64,000 bases of DNA, from assembly GCF_017745275.1 (NCBI RefSeq), contig NZ_JAGHZS010000005.1:186001-250000 (forward strand). Direction: 5' to 3'. The stretch is from Chitinophaga sp. (GTDB lineage: Bacteria; Bacteroidota; Bacteroidia; Chitinophagales; Chitinophagaceae). Below, piece after piece: positions 10,038 to 18,100 of this stretch. Under the pieces are notes generated by a model. It saw only the letters and a list, made by a program, of their open reading frames with translations, did no database searches and was not told the DNA's origin. A program made the translations under genes and the position numbers. Each line of letters opens with the position of its first letter. Position 1 is the stretch's first letter.

Positions 10038-10068
10038 TTGTGTTAAAGCTTTCAAAATTGTATCTTGG
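10038..10068 (+). promoter_or_regulatory. Putative Bacteroidetes-type promoter for the hydrolase gene
   Basis: TTG (10038-10040), a 20-base gap, and TATCTTGG (10061-10068), one mismatch from TAnnTTTG. It is 22 bases upstream of the chosen ATG at 10091 and supports that start over the longer open frame. Confidence 0.45.
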
Positions 10069-10090
10069 GAGATACCATTACATTTTCCAT

Positions 10091-10999
10091 ATGCGGATAC
10101 GTATCATTTCCACGTTATTTATCATGGCCTTGCTGATGTCTGTAACCGGACGTACGCAGGTAAAACTGCAAACGGTATCGCCGGAATTAACCGGCGCCGG
10201 ATTAACACAGATACATACTCCTCACCTGGTTGCTACGCCGGGGTTAAAGAATAATCGCCACCAGTTGCTGGTGATGATACCCGGTACCGGTGGCAGCGCC
10301 GACTGCAGAGCGTTCCGGGTTTTCGACAGTAGCTTTGCCGTGATGGGATATTATGTAGTGACGCTGGATTATCCTAATAATGTGATTACTACCACTTGTT
10401 CCAAAAGTGAAGACAGTACCTGTTTTGATCATTTCCGGCAGGAAATTATGTTTGGCACGCCGGTGAGTGATAAGGTAGCGGTAGATACCCTGAATAGTTT
10501 GGTGAACCGGTTAACAAAGCTGTTGCAATACATGGCTGCAAAAGATGTGCGTTGGAAGGAGTTTACAGCAAAGGGAAAGCCCCTCTGGGATAAGATCATT
10601 GCTGCCGGGCATTCGCAGGGAGCGGGTCACGCGGCTTATATGGGTAAGCAGTTTAAGTTAAGGGGTGTTTTAATGTTTTCCGGTCCGCAGGATTATCTTG
10701 TGAATTTTAATATGCCTTCACGCTGGCAGCGGGAAAGTGGACATACGCCGGTGAACCGGTATTATGCATTTCTGCATGTCAGGGATCCGTTTAATTTCAG
10801 TTACCAGGTGGCAGACGTAACTGCGATCAATCATCAACAGGTAACCGACACTACCATGGTGCAACCGCAGGTGGCGGTGAAGTCGACCCGTCATATACTG
10901 GTAACGGACACGGATAAAGCAGAGCCACACGGATCTACGCTGGGCGTGCAGTTTTTGCCGGTATGGCGGTATATGATCTTTGGGGCGGGACGTCAATAA
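10091..10999 (+). CDS. Exported alpha/beta hydrolase (BPSS1187-like)
   Basis: A 302-aa predicted exported hydrolase. The open frame extends upstream to 9905, but that stretch overlaps the divergent MgtC gene; the ATG at 10091 begins a clean signal peptide (MRIRIISTLFIMALLMSV) and follows a plausible promoter. The alpha/beta-hydrolase fold is shown by the oxyanion-region MIPGTGGSA and the nucleophile elbow GHSQGAGHAAY with Ser175; a late His in AEPHGS is the likely catalytic base. The pattern resembles the BPSS1187 group of uncharacterised hydrolases. Substrate is unknown. It converges on the CoA-transferase gene across a shared terminator. Confidence 0.75.
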   Translation: MRIRIISTLFIMALLMSVTGRTQVKLQTVSPELTGAGLTQIHTPHLVATPGLKNNRHQLLVMIPGTGGSADCRAFRVFDSSFAVMGYYVVTLDYPNNVITTTCSKSEDSTCFDHFRQEIMFGTPVSDKVAVDTLNSLVNRLTKLLQYMAAKDVRWKEFTAKGKPLWDKIIAAGHSQGAGHAAYMGKQFKLRGVLMFSGPQDYLVNFNMPSRWQRESGHTPVNRYYAFLHVRDPFNFSYQVADVTAINHQQVTDTTMVQPQVAVKSTRHILVTDTDKAEPHGSTLGVQFLPVWRYMIFGAGRQ

Positions 11000-11012
11000 A
11001 AGAACAAAAAAA

Positions 11013-11037
11013 GAAAGCCGGTGGCCCGGCTTCTTTT
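11013..11037. terminator. Bidirectional terminator between convergent genes
   Basis: A 7-bp stem (11015-11021 with 11026-11032), 4-base loop, an A-rich run on the left and T-rich run on the right. It can end transcripts of both the hydrolase and the CoA-transferase gene. Confidence 0.75.
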
Positions 11038-11075
11038 TATTCATCACACACTATCAAACTACACAGGAAATGGTT

Positions 11076-12563
11076 CTAATGCATGGTTCCGTTTTCCTTA
11101 AAGCGGGCATGCCAGCTAAGGGCCTCCTGTAAGAGGTGAGGGGTTTGTCCCCCTGCTTTACAGGCATTGGAAAAATAATCGTTCAGTTCATCACGATAGC
11201 TGGCGTGTGCGCAGTTATTTATCAATACTTTGGCGCGTTCCCGTGGGGCAAGCCCACGGAGATCGGCTAACCCGTTTTCTGTTACAAAAATGTCTACGTC
11301 GTGTTCTGTGTTGTCTATATGTGAAGCCATTGGTACCACGTGTGAGATGGCGCCGGCTTTGGAAGATGACTGTGTAACAAAGATGCTGAGGAAGGCGTTC
11401 CGGGCGAAGTCGTTGGAGCCGCCGATTCCATTCATCATATGGGTACCACCGATATGTGTAGAGTTTACGTTGCCGTAAATATCACATTCAATAGCGGTGT
11501 TGATGCTGATAACGCCCAGCCGGCGTATTACTTCTGCTGCGTTACTGATATCCTGTGGCCGTAATACCAGGTGTGGCTTATATTTTTCAAAATTGCTGAA
11601 TACGCGGTGGTAACAATCCTGTGATACTGTGATAGAGGAGGCGGATGCAAAGTTGAGTTTGCCGGCATCTATCAGGTTAAAGGCACTGTCCTGGATTACC
11701 TCGGAATACATGGTGAGATGGTGAAAGTTGCCATCTATAAAGCCTTCCATCACAGCATTGGCAACCTTGCCAATGCCGGACTGCAAAGGTCTGAGGGAAT
11801 GAAGGAGCCGTCCCTTTTTTATTTCATGATCAAAGAACTGCAGCAGGTGTGCGGCGATGGCGCGTGTTTTGTCGTCCCGTTCATTGATGGCGGCAGGGCT
11901 ATCGGTTGTTTCGGTAAATACGATGGCCGCAATTTTAGCGGGATCCACCGGGATGGCGCTGGTACCGATGCGTGTGCCCGTTTCCGTTATTGGAATGAGC
12001 TGTTTGTCAGGCCAGGTGCCGGCGGAAAAAATATCGTGTATGCCCTGCAGTGAGAGGGGAACCGAAGTATTTATTTCCACAATAATTTTATTGGCGGCTG
12101 CCGCGAAGGTGGGGGAGTTGCCTACTGAAGTAGTGGGCACAATGCTGCCATCTTCGTTTATCAGCAGGGCTTCTATGATTGCGATATCGATGCCCGGAAT
12201 AATTTTTTCGTGGATGATTTCTGCGCTTTCGCCGAGGTGTTGATCAATGAACAGCACTTCACCATTGTTGATTCCCTGGCGGAGAATAGGATCTACCTGG
12301 AAGGGCATTCTTTTTTGCAGTACGTGTGCCGCCGTGAGGAGTCCATCTGTACCGTGGCCGAGGGAGGCGCCGGTGAGCAGGGTGATCTGGAGGGGATCTG
12401 AGGCAGCACGCGTTGCCAGCGCTTTTAATACCGCTTTGCTGTCGCCCGCTTTGGTAAAACCACTGGACGCCACCACCATTTTATCCCTGAATAATCCTGC
12501 TGCTGCTGCTGCAGTTGTGACCCTGTCTTCTAGCCCTGTTTTTTTGATTCTCTCGTTGTACAT
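11076..12563 (-). CDS. Acetyl-CoA hydrolase / succinate:acetate CoA-transferase family protein
   Basis: A 495-aa class I CoA-transferase of the Ach1/Cat1/AarC group, moving CoA between acetate, succinate or similar acids in the cytoplasm. The ATG at 12563 (MYNERIKKTGLEDRV) is chosen over a 12-codon upstream extension because it matches the usual N-terminus. The catalytic Glu lies in NTAIECDIYGNVNSTH. Glycine-rich GGTHMMNGIGGSNDFARNA and the family signature FVTENGLADLRGLAPRERA follow near the C-terminus. Length is normal (about 500 aa). It is a single-gene unit with a bidirectional terminator downstream. The exact acid donor cannot be read from sequence. Confidence 0.88.
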   Translation of the reverse strand: MYNERIKKTGLEDRVTTAAAAAGLFRDKMVVASSGFTKAGDSKAVLKALATRAASDPLQITLLTGASLGHGTDGLLTAAHVLQKRMPFQVDPILRQGINNGEVLFIDQHLGESAEIIHEKIIPGIDIAIIEALLINEDGSIVPTTSVGNSPTFAAAANKIIVEINTSVPLSLQGIHDIFSAGTWPDKQLIPITETGTRIGTSAIPVDPAKIAAIVFTETTDSPAAINERDDKTRAIAAHLLQFFDHEIKKGRLLHSLRPLQSGIGKVANAVMEGFIDGNFHHLTMYSEVIQDSAFNLIDAGKLNFASASSITVSQDCYHRVFSNFEKYKPHLVLRPQDISNAAEVIRRLGVISINTAIECDIYGNVNSTHIGGTHMMNGIGGSNDFARNAFLSIFVTQSSSKAGAISHVVPMASHIDNTEHDVDIFVTENGLADLRGLAPRERAKVLINNCAHASYRDELNDYFSNACKAGGQTPHLLQEALSWHARFKENGTMH

Positions 12564-12740
12564 GGTGCGTGGAAATCGCAGTTGTGATTTGAGACGCAAA
12601 AATACGCTGCGCTTTGCTGGCCGATCTGCGTTTTGGGGCCAATATTTTGTTTAATCCGGCCACTTCGCTTTTGAATAGATTTCGTTATATTTAGTTGAGC
12701 ATCAATATCCATTATCCACTATTTTAAAAAATCCCCTGTC

Positions 12741-13160
12741 ATGAAGAAAATCATTCTTGCCATTTCATGTGTTTGTTTTTTGGGAATCGCCTCCGTGCAG
12801 GCGCAAAGTATTTTAGACCAGGCTAAAAAAACGGCTGGCAGTGCAGCCACTGGTAGTACATTTAATGTAGGCAGTATTGCGAGCAGTATTATGGGACAGC
12901 TTACACCTTCATTGGCGCTCACTGCTGCGCAGCAACCGAAAGTACAGAACCTGCTGACAGGTTTTCTGAAAAAGAAAGCAGCGATATTACCGTTACAGCA
13001 ATCTAACCCCAGCGCCTATACGTCGAAATTCGGAGGCCTGCAAAAAGGAATTTTTTCGAAGTTGAAAACATTATTAACGCTGAGTCAGTATACCAAATTC
13101 CTGGGGCTGAAGCCCAAAGTGAATGACGCAGCAAATGTGCTGTCGCAGTTGTTTTATTGA
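12741..13160 (+). CDS. Small exported helical protein of unknown function
   Basis: A 139-aa protein with a clear signal peptide (MKKIILAISCVCFLGIASVQAQ). The mature part is predicted mostly helical and contains two LT..Q-type turns (LTAAQQPKVQNLL and LTLSQYTKFLGLKP) about 60 residues apart. This spacing is reminiscent of small periplasmic Spy/CpxP-like proteins, but that is only a resemblance and I do not assign the family. It is a single gene closed by a strong terminator. Confidence 0.75.
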   Translation: MKKIILAISCVCFLGIASVQAQSILDQAKKTAGSAATGSTFNVGSIASSIMGQLTPSLALTAAQQPKVQNLLTGFLKKKAAILPLQQSNPSAYTSKFGGLQKGIFSKLKTLLTLSQYTKFLGLKPKVNDAANVLSQLFY

Positions 13161-13184
13161 GCATAAAGCAGAAGGCACCAGGCG

Positions 13185-13226
13185 AAAAGCTATTGAGGTG
13201 GATGACGTCCATCTCAATAGCTTTTT
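13185..13226 (+). terminator. Strong terminator hairpin
   Basis: An 18-bp stem (13185-13202 with 13208-13225, one G-U pair) around a 5-base loop, followed by T-rich sequence to 13240. It closes the small exported protein gene. Confidence 0.9.
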
Positions 13227-13228
13227 GC

Positions 13229-13261
13229 TTTGTTTTTTTTTGATTTCTTCCATTATCTTCG
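13229..13261 (+). promoter_or_regulatory. Putative Bacteroidetes-type promoter of the endonuclease gene
   Basis: TTTG (13229-13232), a 21-base gap and TATCTTCG (13254-13261), one mismatch from consensus. The -33 element sits in the T-rich tail of the preceding terminator. The ATG is 18 bases downstream. Confidence 0.45.
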
Positions 13262-13279
13262 CGGCCGTTCGAATTTACT

Positions 13280-14707
13280 ATGCCAAAAAAGAAGAAGAAA
13301 AAGAAGAATCAAGGATTCAGTAGTTTAGCCGTTGTTGTTATACTGTCTATCGCTGCTTTTGCGGTGACTACCTGCTCCCGGAAAGTCACGGGAGATAAGC
13401 CTGTTAAAGAGAAGCATACTACCCGGAAAACATCTCACAAAAAAAATGACAAGCCACGTAATGTTACTCCTTTGCTGGCGGAAGACTTTGAGGCAGGGTC
13501 CAAAACTAATTACAACAATGCAACGGTGGAGTTATCCAGTGGTACCTGGAAATTTAAGGATGCAGTAACCGGTGGACTGGAAGAAGATCATAAAGCCGGT
13601 GATCAGGCGTTGCGTATCCGTAATACAGGTATGGCGGGGATGAATTTTGATATTGCCGTGAATGGTACGGTGACGGTTACACTAAAGTACGCGTTGTATG
13701 GTGCAGATGAAAAAGGAGAATGGGAATTATGGGCATCTGTAAACCAGGGGCAGAGTTATTTTCGTGTAGGGGATGCCGTGAGCGTTACATCTGCTACGCT
13801 GCATACAGCTACATTTACGGTGGCAGCTACCCGCACTATCCGGTTTGATATCAGGAAAACGGACAAAGGCAGCAGCAGGCTGAACTTTGATGTATTCCGG
13901 GTAATGCCAGGTGGAAAGCTGGAAACTGGTACGCCTGTTATTAAACCTGCGGATGGAGATGATGATAATATGTTGTTGGGTAATCCCAGTAACGCAGTAG
14001 CGTCGTTAGTGATGGCCAACAATTACCTGATGGATAAAGGATATTACAGGTTATCTTATAATAGTGAGAAGGGAACGCCTAATTGGGTGAGCTGGCACGT
14101 GTCGCGCCGGGATCTCGGGAAAATGGCCAGGGCCAACGACTTCAGGCCGGACGCGGACTTGCCTGGCAACTGGTACCAGGTATCCCAGGCCAGCTACATA
14201 GGTAGTGGTTTCGACCGCGGGCATAATTGTCCTTCCGGTGATCGTACGGCCACCAGGGCGGCTAACGAAGCTACCTTCCTGATGACGAATATGGTTCCGC
14301 AGGCGCCCAATCATAATCAGCATTTATGGAAGAACCTGGAGGACTACACGCGGGAACTGGTAATGGATGGTAACGAGGTGTATGTGATTATGGGGAGCTA
14401 TGGCCGTGGCGGTATTGGCAGCAAAGGGGCGGCGAAAGCAATCGATCATAACCGCGTGAATGTACCGGATCATATCTGGAAAGTGATGGTGGTGTTGCCT
14501 GAAGGAGGTAACGACTTAAAGCGTATTAATAAAAATACCCGGATTATTGCGGTGAATACGCCGAACCGGAATGATGTGAATACGAGATGGTCGGCTTACC
14601 TGACTTCAATAGAGGAGATAGAAAAGTTGACCAAATATAAATTACTGGATAAAGTACCATTGGCAGTAAGGCAGGAGCTGGTAAAGAAGGTAGATGGGGG
14701 AGAATGA
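13280..14707 (+). CDS. Secreted/lipoprotein DNA/RNA non-specific endonuclease
   Basis: A 475-aa predicted nuclease that cuts DNA and RNA without sequence preference outside the cytoplasm. The N-terminus carries seven consecutive lysines, then a hydrophobic stretch ending in FAVTTC, a plausible lipobox. Residues about 70-215 form a beta-rich module (GMNFDIAVNGTVTVTLKYAL) resembling a jelly-roll. The nuclease domain spans about 235-455 with the DRGH catalytic signature at Asp312-Arg313-Gly314-His315 and the metal-site Asn motif NMVPQAPNHNQHLW. Known family members need Mg and are often nutritional or defensive exonucleases. It stands alone; no inhibitor gene of the NuiA type is next to it. Confidence 0.87.
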   Translation: MPKKKKKKKNQGFSSLAVVVILSIAAFAVTTCSRKVTGDKPVKEKHTTRKTSHKKNDKPRNVTPLLAEDFEAGSKTNYNNATVELSSGTWKFKDAVTGGLEEDHKAGDQALRIRNTGMAGMNFDIAVNGTVTVTLKYALYGADEKGEWELWASVNQGQSYFRVGDAVSVTSATLHTATFTVAATRTIRFDIRKTDKGSSRLNFDVFRVMPGGKLETGTPVIKPADGDDDNMLLGNPSNAVASLVMANNYLMDKGYYRLSYNSEKGTPNWVSWHVSRRDLGKMARANDFRPDADLPGNWYQVSQASYIGSGFDRGHNCPSGDRTATRAANEATFLMTNMVPQAPNHNQHLWKNLEDYTRELVMDGNEVYVIMGSYGRGGIGSKGAAKAIDHNRVNVPDHIWKVMVVLPEGGNDLKRINKNTRIIAVNTPNRNDVNTRWSAYLTSIEEIEKLTKYKLLDKVPLAVRQELVKKVDGGE

Positions 14708-15094
14708 TGATAAAAAAATATTATGTGGTTATGGTAATTATGTTATAAATTGCATAAAATTATTATGTTTTTATCGTTTAAACCCTTTAGCCATAGAAAA
14801 GTCATGATAAGTTTTAAAATAGCCAGTTTGGCACAATTTTGTTGAAAGTCTGTAGCAACTTGTAACTTATTGTATCCTTGAAACGTTTATAAGTAATAAG
14901 CTAACTTAAATATAACTGACTAATTTATAGCGGAATGAGCCTACACATTTCGTGACTAAATGAAGAGAAAAGCTGCATCATCCAGGCACACGATAGAGAG
15001 GTATATTGCGTAATAAATTGCTATAAAGGAGCGTTATATAAATAGAAAGATAGCGACGTGAGCATTTTAAACATTAAATTTATATTTAATTAAT
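14708..15094. other. 387-bp AT-rich intergenic region
   Basis: I see no convincing gene, hairpin terminator or RNA gene here. The stretch is strongly AT-rich with many stops in all frames. It must hold the promoter of the glycosyltransferase at 15095, but no clean TAnnTTTG element was found. Confidence 0.5.
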
Positions 15095-15910
15095 ATGGAG
15101 GAAAGAGTGTCGGTAGCCTTACTTGTTACAACATACAACTGGCCGGAAGCCCTAAAGCTGGTGCTGGAAAGTGTACTGGTTCAAACCGTGCTCCCGGATG
15201 AGGTGATCATTGCGGATGATGGCTCGGGAGAAAGTACCAGGGCTGTTGTAGATGCTTTCAGACAAAAGACGTCCATCCCAGTAAAGCATTTCTGGCATCC
15301 TGATGAAGGTTTTCGAAAAACGATTATCATTAACCAGGCCATAACCGGAACTTCATCAGACTATATTATTCAGATCGACGGCGACATTGTGATGCATGAG
15401 CTTTTTATAAAAGATCATATCAGTGAAGCAGAAAAGGGATATTATATCCGTGGTAGCAGGGTATTGCTGCCGGAGGAAATAACGAAGAGGTGTTTGGTAA
15501 ACGGTAGTTTTGAGCCGGTATCTACCTTTAGTAAAGGGGTACGTAACCGGATTAACTCGCTTCGCATTCCATTTCTGGCCCCATTGGTAATTAAGAAAAC
15601 AAAGCGTTCGAGAAACTGGATTGGCTGTAATTGTGCTTTCTGGCGTGAGGACTTTTTAAAGGTAAATGGTTATAATAACGAACTCAAGGGCTGGGGACAT
15701 GAAGATATAGAACTGGCTGCCCGTTTTATCAATTCTGGTCTTTATCAGAAGAAAGTGAAGTTAAAAGCAGTATGCTACCACTTGCATCATCCGTTTAATT
15801 CACGCGTACACGAAAATATTAATTACAGGGTTTACCTGGATACTTTAAATCAAAAGATTGCTTACTGCTCTAATGGTTACCACCACCAGCTGGCTACTGA
15901 AGGAGTATAA
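15095..15910 (+). CDS. GT2 family glycosyltransferase with galactosyltransferase-type C-terminus
   Basis: A 271-aa cytoplasmic glycosyltransferase. The GT-A fold begins at once (VALLVTTYNWPEALKLVLES) with nucleotide-binding IIADDGSGE and the DxD metal motif QIDGDIV near residue 96. The C-terminal part has NWIGCNCAFWREDF and the acceptor-site WGHEDIELAARF motif of the Glyco_transf_7C type, as in chondroitin-polymerase-like GT2 enzymes. No membrane helices are visible. It probably adds a sugar to a cell-surface glycan. It converges with an MsbA-like exporter across a long shared hairpin, but the two are on opposite strands and need not work together. Confidence 0.87.
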   Translation: MEERVSVALLVTTYNWPEALKLVLESVLVQTVLPDEVIIADDGSGESTRAVVDAFRQKTSIPVKHFWHPDEGFRKTIIINQAITGTSSDYIIQIDGDIVMHELFIKDHISEAEKGYYIRGSRVLLPEEITKRCLVNGSFEPVSTFSKGVRNRINSLRIPFLAPLVIKKTKRSRNWIGCNCAFWREDFLKVNGYNNELKGWGHEDIELAARFINSGLYQKKVKLKAVCYHLHHPFNSRVHENINYRVYLDTLNQKIAYCSNGYHHQLATEGV

Positions 15911-15914
15911 AAGA

Positions 15915-16002
15915 TAAAGCCGGAAGTTATAAAAGAAAATGACCAGAGCGTAAAGGTATTACTACCCGCTCTGGTCATTTTCTTTTATAATTTCCGGCTT
16001 TA
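15915..16002. terminator. Very long bidirectional hairpin between convergent genes
   Basis: The arms 15915-15950 and 15967-16002 pair over 36 bp with one G-U pair and a 16-base loop. The right arm includes the stop codon of the minus-strand ABC gene; the left arm starts 5 bases after the plus-strand stop. T-rich and A-rich parts lie within the arms. Confidence 0.85.
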
Positions 16003-17835
16003 AGCTTCTTCTTTATCGGTATTAAATGTTTGCATATCGATCAGGCGTTTATAAATACCACCATTATTAAGAAGTTGCTGGTGGGTGCCTTGTTCGGCGA
16101 TTTGGCCGTTATCCAGCACTATAATGAGATCTGCGTTTTGAATGGTGCTCAACCGGTGTGCAATCACCAGGGAAGTGCGGTTTTTCATGAGGTTATTAAG
16201 GGCTTCCTGTACCAGTTTCTCGGATTCAGTATCCAGTGCAGAAGTTGCCTCATCCAGCAACATCAATGGAGGATTGGAAAGTACCGCCCGGGCGATGCAG
16301 ATACGCTGACGTTGCCCACCGGACAGCTTAGAGCCTTTATCCCCGATGTTCGTTTCATAGCCGTTTTCTGTATTCATGATAAATTCATGCGCATTGGCTA
16401 TCCTGGCCGCAGCTTCTACTTCAGCAGCAGTAGCTGCCGGTTTGGCGAATGCGATGTTATTAAAGATCGTATCGTTGAAGAGGATAGACTCCTGGTTCAC
16501 CACACCCATCAGGGCACGGAGAGATTCCATTGTAACAGACTTCAGGTTTTTGCCATCGATGAGCACACTGCCTTGCTGAGGATCCATAAAACGGGGGATT
16601 AAGTCCATCAAAGTGGATTTACCTCCACCGGAAGGGCCTACCAGCGCAACGTTGCTGCCTTTGGGGATAGTGAGATTAATATTATTGAGAATGGTTTTAT
16701 CGGAATAGGAAAACGATACATGCTCGAACCGGATATTGTCTTCGAAACTGGTGAGAACAGTTGCATCCGGTGCGTTCATGACTTGTGATTTTTCGTCTAT
16801 CAGGCTTAACACCCTTTCACCTGCAGCAATACCGGTGTGGATACCGGTGAAAGCGGTGGAAATAGCCTTGGCCGGACGCATGACCTGGGAGAAGAGTGCA
16901 ATATACACGATAAAGGTAGATCCGTCCATCTCTCCCTGGTTATTAATAATCAGTGAACCACCATATAATACGATACCTGCCACCATTAATACTCCCAGGG
17001 TTTCTGACACAGGCGATGCCATTTGTTGCCTTTTAGCCATGTCGCGGGAAATCTTTGAGTACTTGCGGTTTTGTTTGTCGAATCGATCCGTTATAAAATT
17101 TACCGCATTGAATGCTTTTACAATGCGGATACCGTGTAGTGCTTCATCCAGGTAACTAATCATTACACCATAGGTTTCCTGAGAAGCGGAGGCCTGTGCT
17201 TTCAGCTTTCTGACAATCCTGCTGATAATGAGTCCGGCTACCGGAATTACCAGCATAGAGATCAGCGTTAATTTATAAGAGATCAGGAACAGCATCACGA
17301 GGAATGAGATGAGGGTGGCGGGTTCTTTAAATAATACCTGCAGCGTGCCTGTTACTGTATATTGTACTACCTGTACATCGGAAGCGATTTTAGAGATGAT
17401 ATCTCCCTTTCTTTCATTACTGAAATAGCCCAGATGAAGGTTCATGACATTATTGAATACACTTTTGCGCAGGTTCAGTAAGGTCTGGATCCGCAGGCTT
17501 TCCATGGTACGTTCTGCAAAGTAACGGAACACATTTCCCAGTAATACAGAGATGCCGATAACTGCGCATACAAATTGCAAACTCATCAGCCTTCCGTATT
17601 CGTGCGATACAAATGTGGTGTAGTGTCTGAAAACTTCAAATATTTTGAAGTAACTATCCGGCATTGGAGCTACTTCCGTGGAGGCTGTTTTAGTAAATAA
17701 GGTGTCAAGTAAAGGAGCCAGCAGGGCCAGATTCAGGGTACTGAATAATACCGCCAGCAATGTGCAGATGATATAGGGGATAGCGTATTTGTTAATTGGT
17801 TTAGCAAATGATAAAAGCCGGAAGTATGTCTTCAT
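16000..17835 (-). CDS. ABC exporter, MsbA/lipid-type (fused membrane and ATPase domains)
   Basis: A 611-aa half-transporter that exports a lipid or hydrophobic substrate as a homodimer. The first ~330 residues contain six predicted membrane helices (for example YAIPYIICTLLAVLFSTLNL and LISFLVMLFLISYKLTL). The ATPase domain follows with Walker A VGPSGGGKST, signature LSGGQRQRICIARA, Walker B LMLLDEATSAL and H-loop IAHRLST. The ATG at 17835 (MKTYFRLLSFAKPINKYA) is preferred; an in-frame ATG at 17871 overlaps the T-tail of an upstream terminator. The neighbouring GT2 suggests cell-envelope work, but the two genes converge. Substrate is not decidable. Confidence 0.9.
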   Translation of the reverse strand: MKTYFRLLSFAKPINKYAIPYIICTLLAVLFSTLNLALLAPLLDTLFTKTASTEVAPMPDSYFKIFEVFRHYTTFVSHEYGRLMSLQFVCAVIGISVLLGNVFRYFAERTMESLRIQTLLNLRKSVFNNVMNLHLGYFSNERKGDIISKIASDVQVVQYTVTGTLQVLFKEPATLISFLVMLFLISYKLTLISMLVIPVAGLIISRIVRKLKAQASASQETYGVMISYLDEALHGIRIVKAFNAVNFITDRFDKQNRKYSKISRDMAKRQQMASPVSETLGVLMVAGIVLYGGSLIINNQGEMDGSTFIVYIALFSQVMRPAKAISTAFTGIHTGIAAGERVLSLIDEKSQVMNAPDATVLTSFEDNIRFEHVSFSYSDKTILNNINLTIPKGSNVALVGPSGGGKSTLMDLIPRFMDPQQGSVLIDGKNLKSVTMESLRALMGVVNQESILFNDTIFNNIAFAKPAATAAEVEAAARIANAHEFIMNTENGYETNIGDKGSKLSGGQRQRICIARAVLSNPPLMLLDEATSALDTESEKLVQEALNNLMKNRTSLVIAHRLSTIQNADLIIVLDNGQIAEQGTHQQLLNNGGIYKRLIDMQTFNTDKEEA

Positions 17836-17871
17836 ATTTAAATAATAATCGTAAATGATTAAATGCCGCAT

Positions 17872-17901
17872 AAAAAAAACCGCATCGTTGCTGATGCGGT
17901 T
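17872..17901 (-). terminator. Terminator ending the candidate small RNA
   Basis: On the minus strand a 9-bp stem (17893-17901 with 17878-17886), 6-base loop, and a run of eight U residues at the end. It lies between a promoter at 18002-18033 and the ABC gene start, so it either ends a separate RNA or attenuates the exporter. Confidence 0.85.
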
Positions 17902-17996
17902 CCTTAAGTTTTTAATTTCTTATTTATCAACAACTTAAAGAAATATTTTTCATACGCACTTTCAAGCCTGCAGCTCACCAGTAAATGCTGCAATCA
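17872..17996 (-). ncRNA. Candidate ~125-nt structured small RNA or attenuated leader
   Basis: A transcript beginning a few bases after the promoter element at 18002-18009 and ending at the terminator at 17872 would be about 125 nt. It can form three successive hairpins: TGCAGC/GCTGCA (17987-17992 with 17969-17974), a 9-bp stem (17932-17940 with 17902-17910, one G-U pair) and the terminator stem. A tiny ORF (MKNISLSC, 17953-17927) overlaps the second stem and could be a leader peptide, though such ORFs are frequent by chance. The family is not one I recognise; a 5' leader of the exporter gene is the main alternative. Confidence 0.5.
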
Positions 17997-18001
17997 GGGG
18001 G

Positions 18002-18033
18002 CAAAAATAGCCCTTTTGGCTTAATTGTCAAAA
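18002..18033 (-). promoter_or_regulatory. Near-perfect Bacteroidetes promoter for the candidate small RNA
   Basis: On the minus strand TTTTG (18029-18033), a 19-base gap and TATTTTTG (18002-18009). Both elements match the known TTTG/TAnnTTTG consensus with ideal spacing. Confidence 0.6.
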
Positions 18034-18063
18034 GATTTGGAGGGATGGTATTACCCTGGCTGA

Positions 18064-18094
18064 TAAAAAAGCCGGGGCAACGTCATCCCGCCAA
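18064..18094 (-). terminator. Weak terminator after the sulfatase gene
   Basis: On the minus strand a short CGGG/CCCG stem with an ~11-base loop is followed by GGC and six T residues, starting a few bases after the sulfatase stop. The stem is only 4 bp, so this is tentative. Confidence 0.35.
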
Positions 18095-18100
18095 AAGTGT

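Noticed and set aside
9905..10090. Upstream extension of the hydrolase gene
   Set aside because: It overlaps the divergent MgtC coding end and promoter elements; the ATG at 10091 with a signal peptide is better.
14820..14845. TGGCAC with GTTG downstream, like a sigma-54 promoter
   Set aside because: The required GG-N10-GC spacing is not met: the second dinucleotide reads TT.
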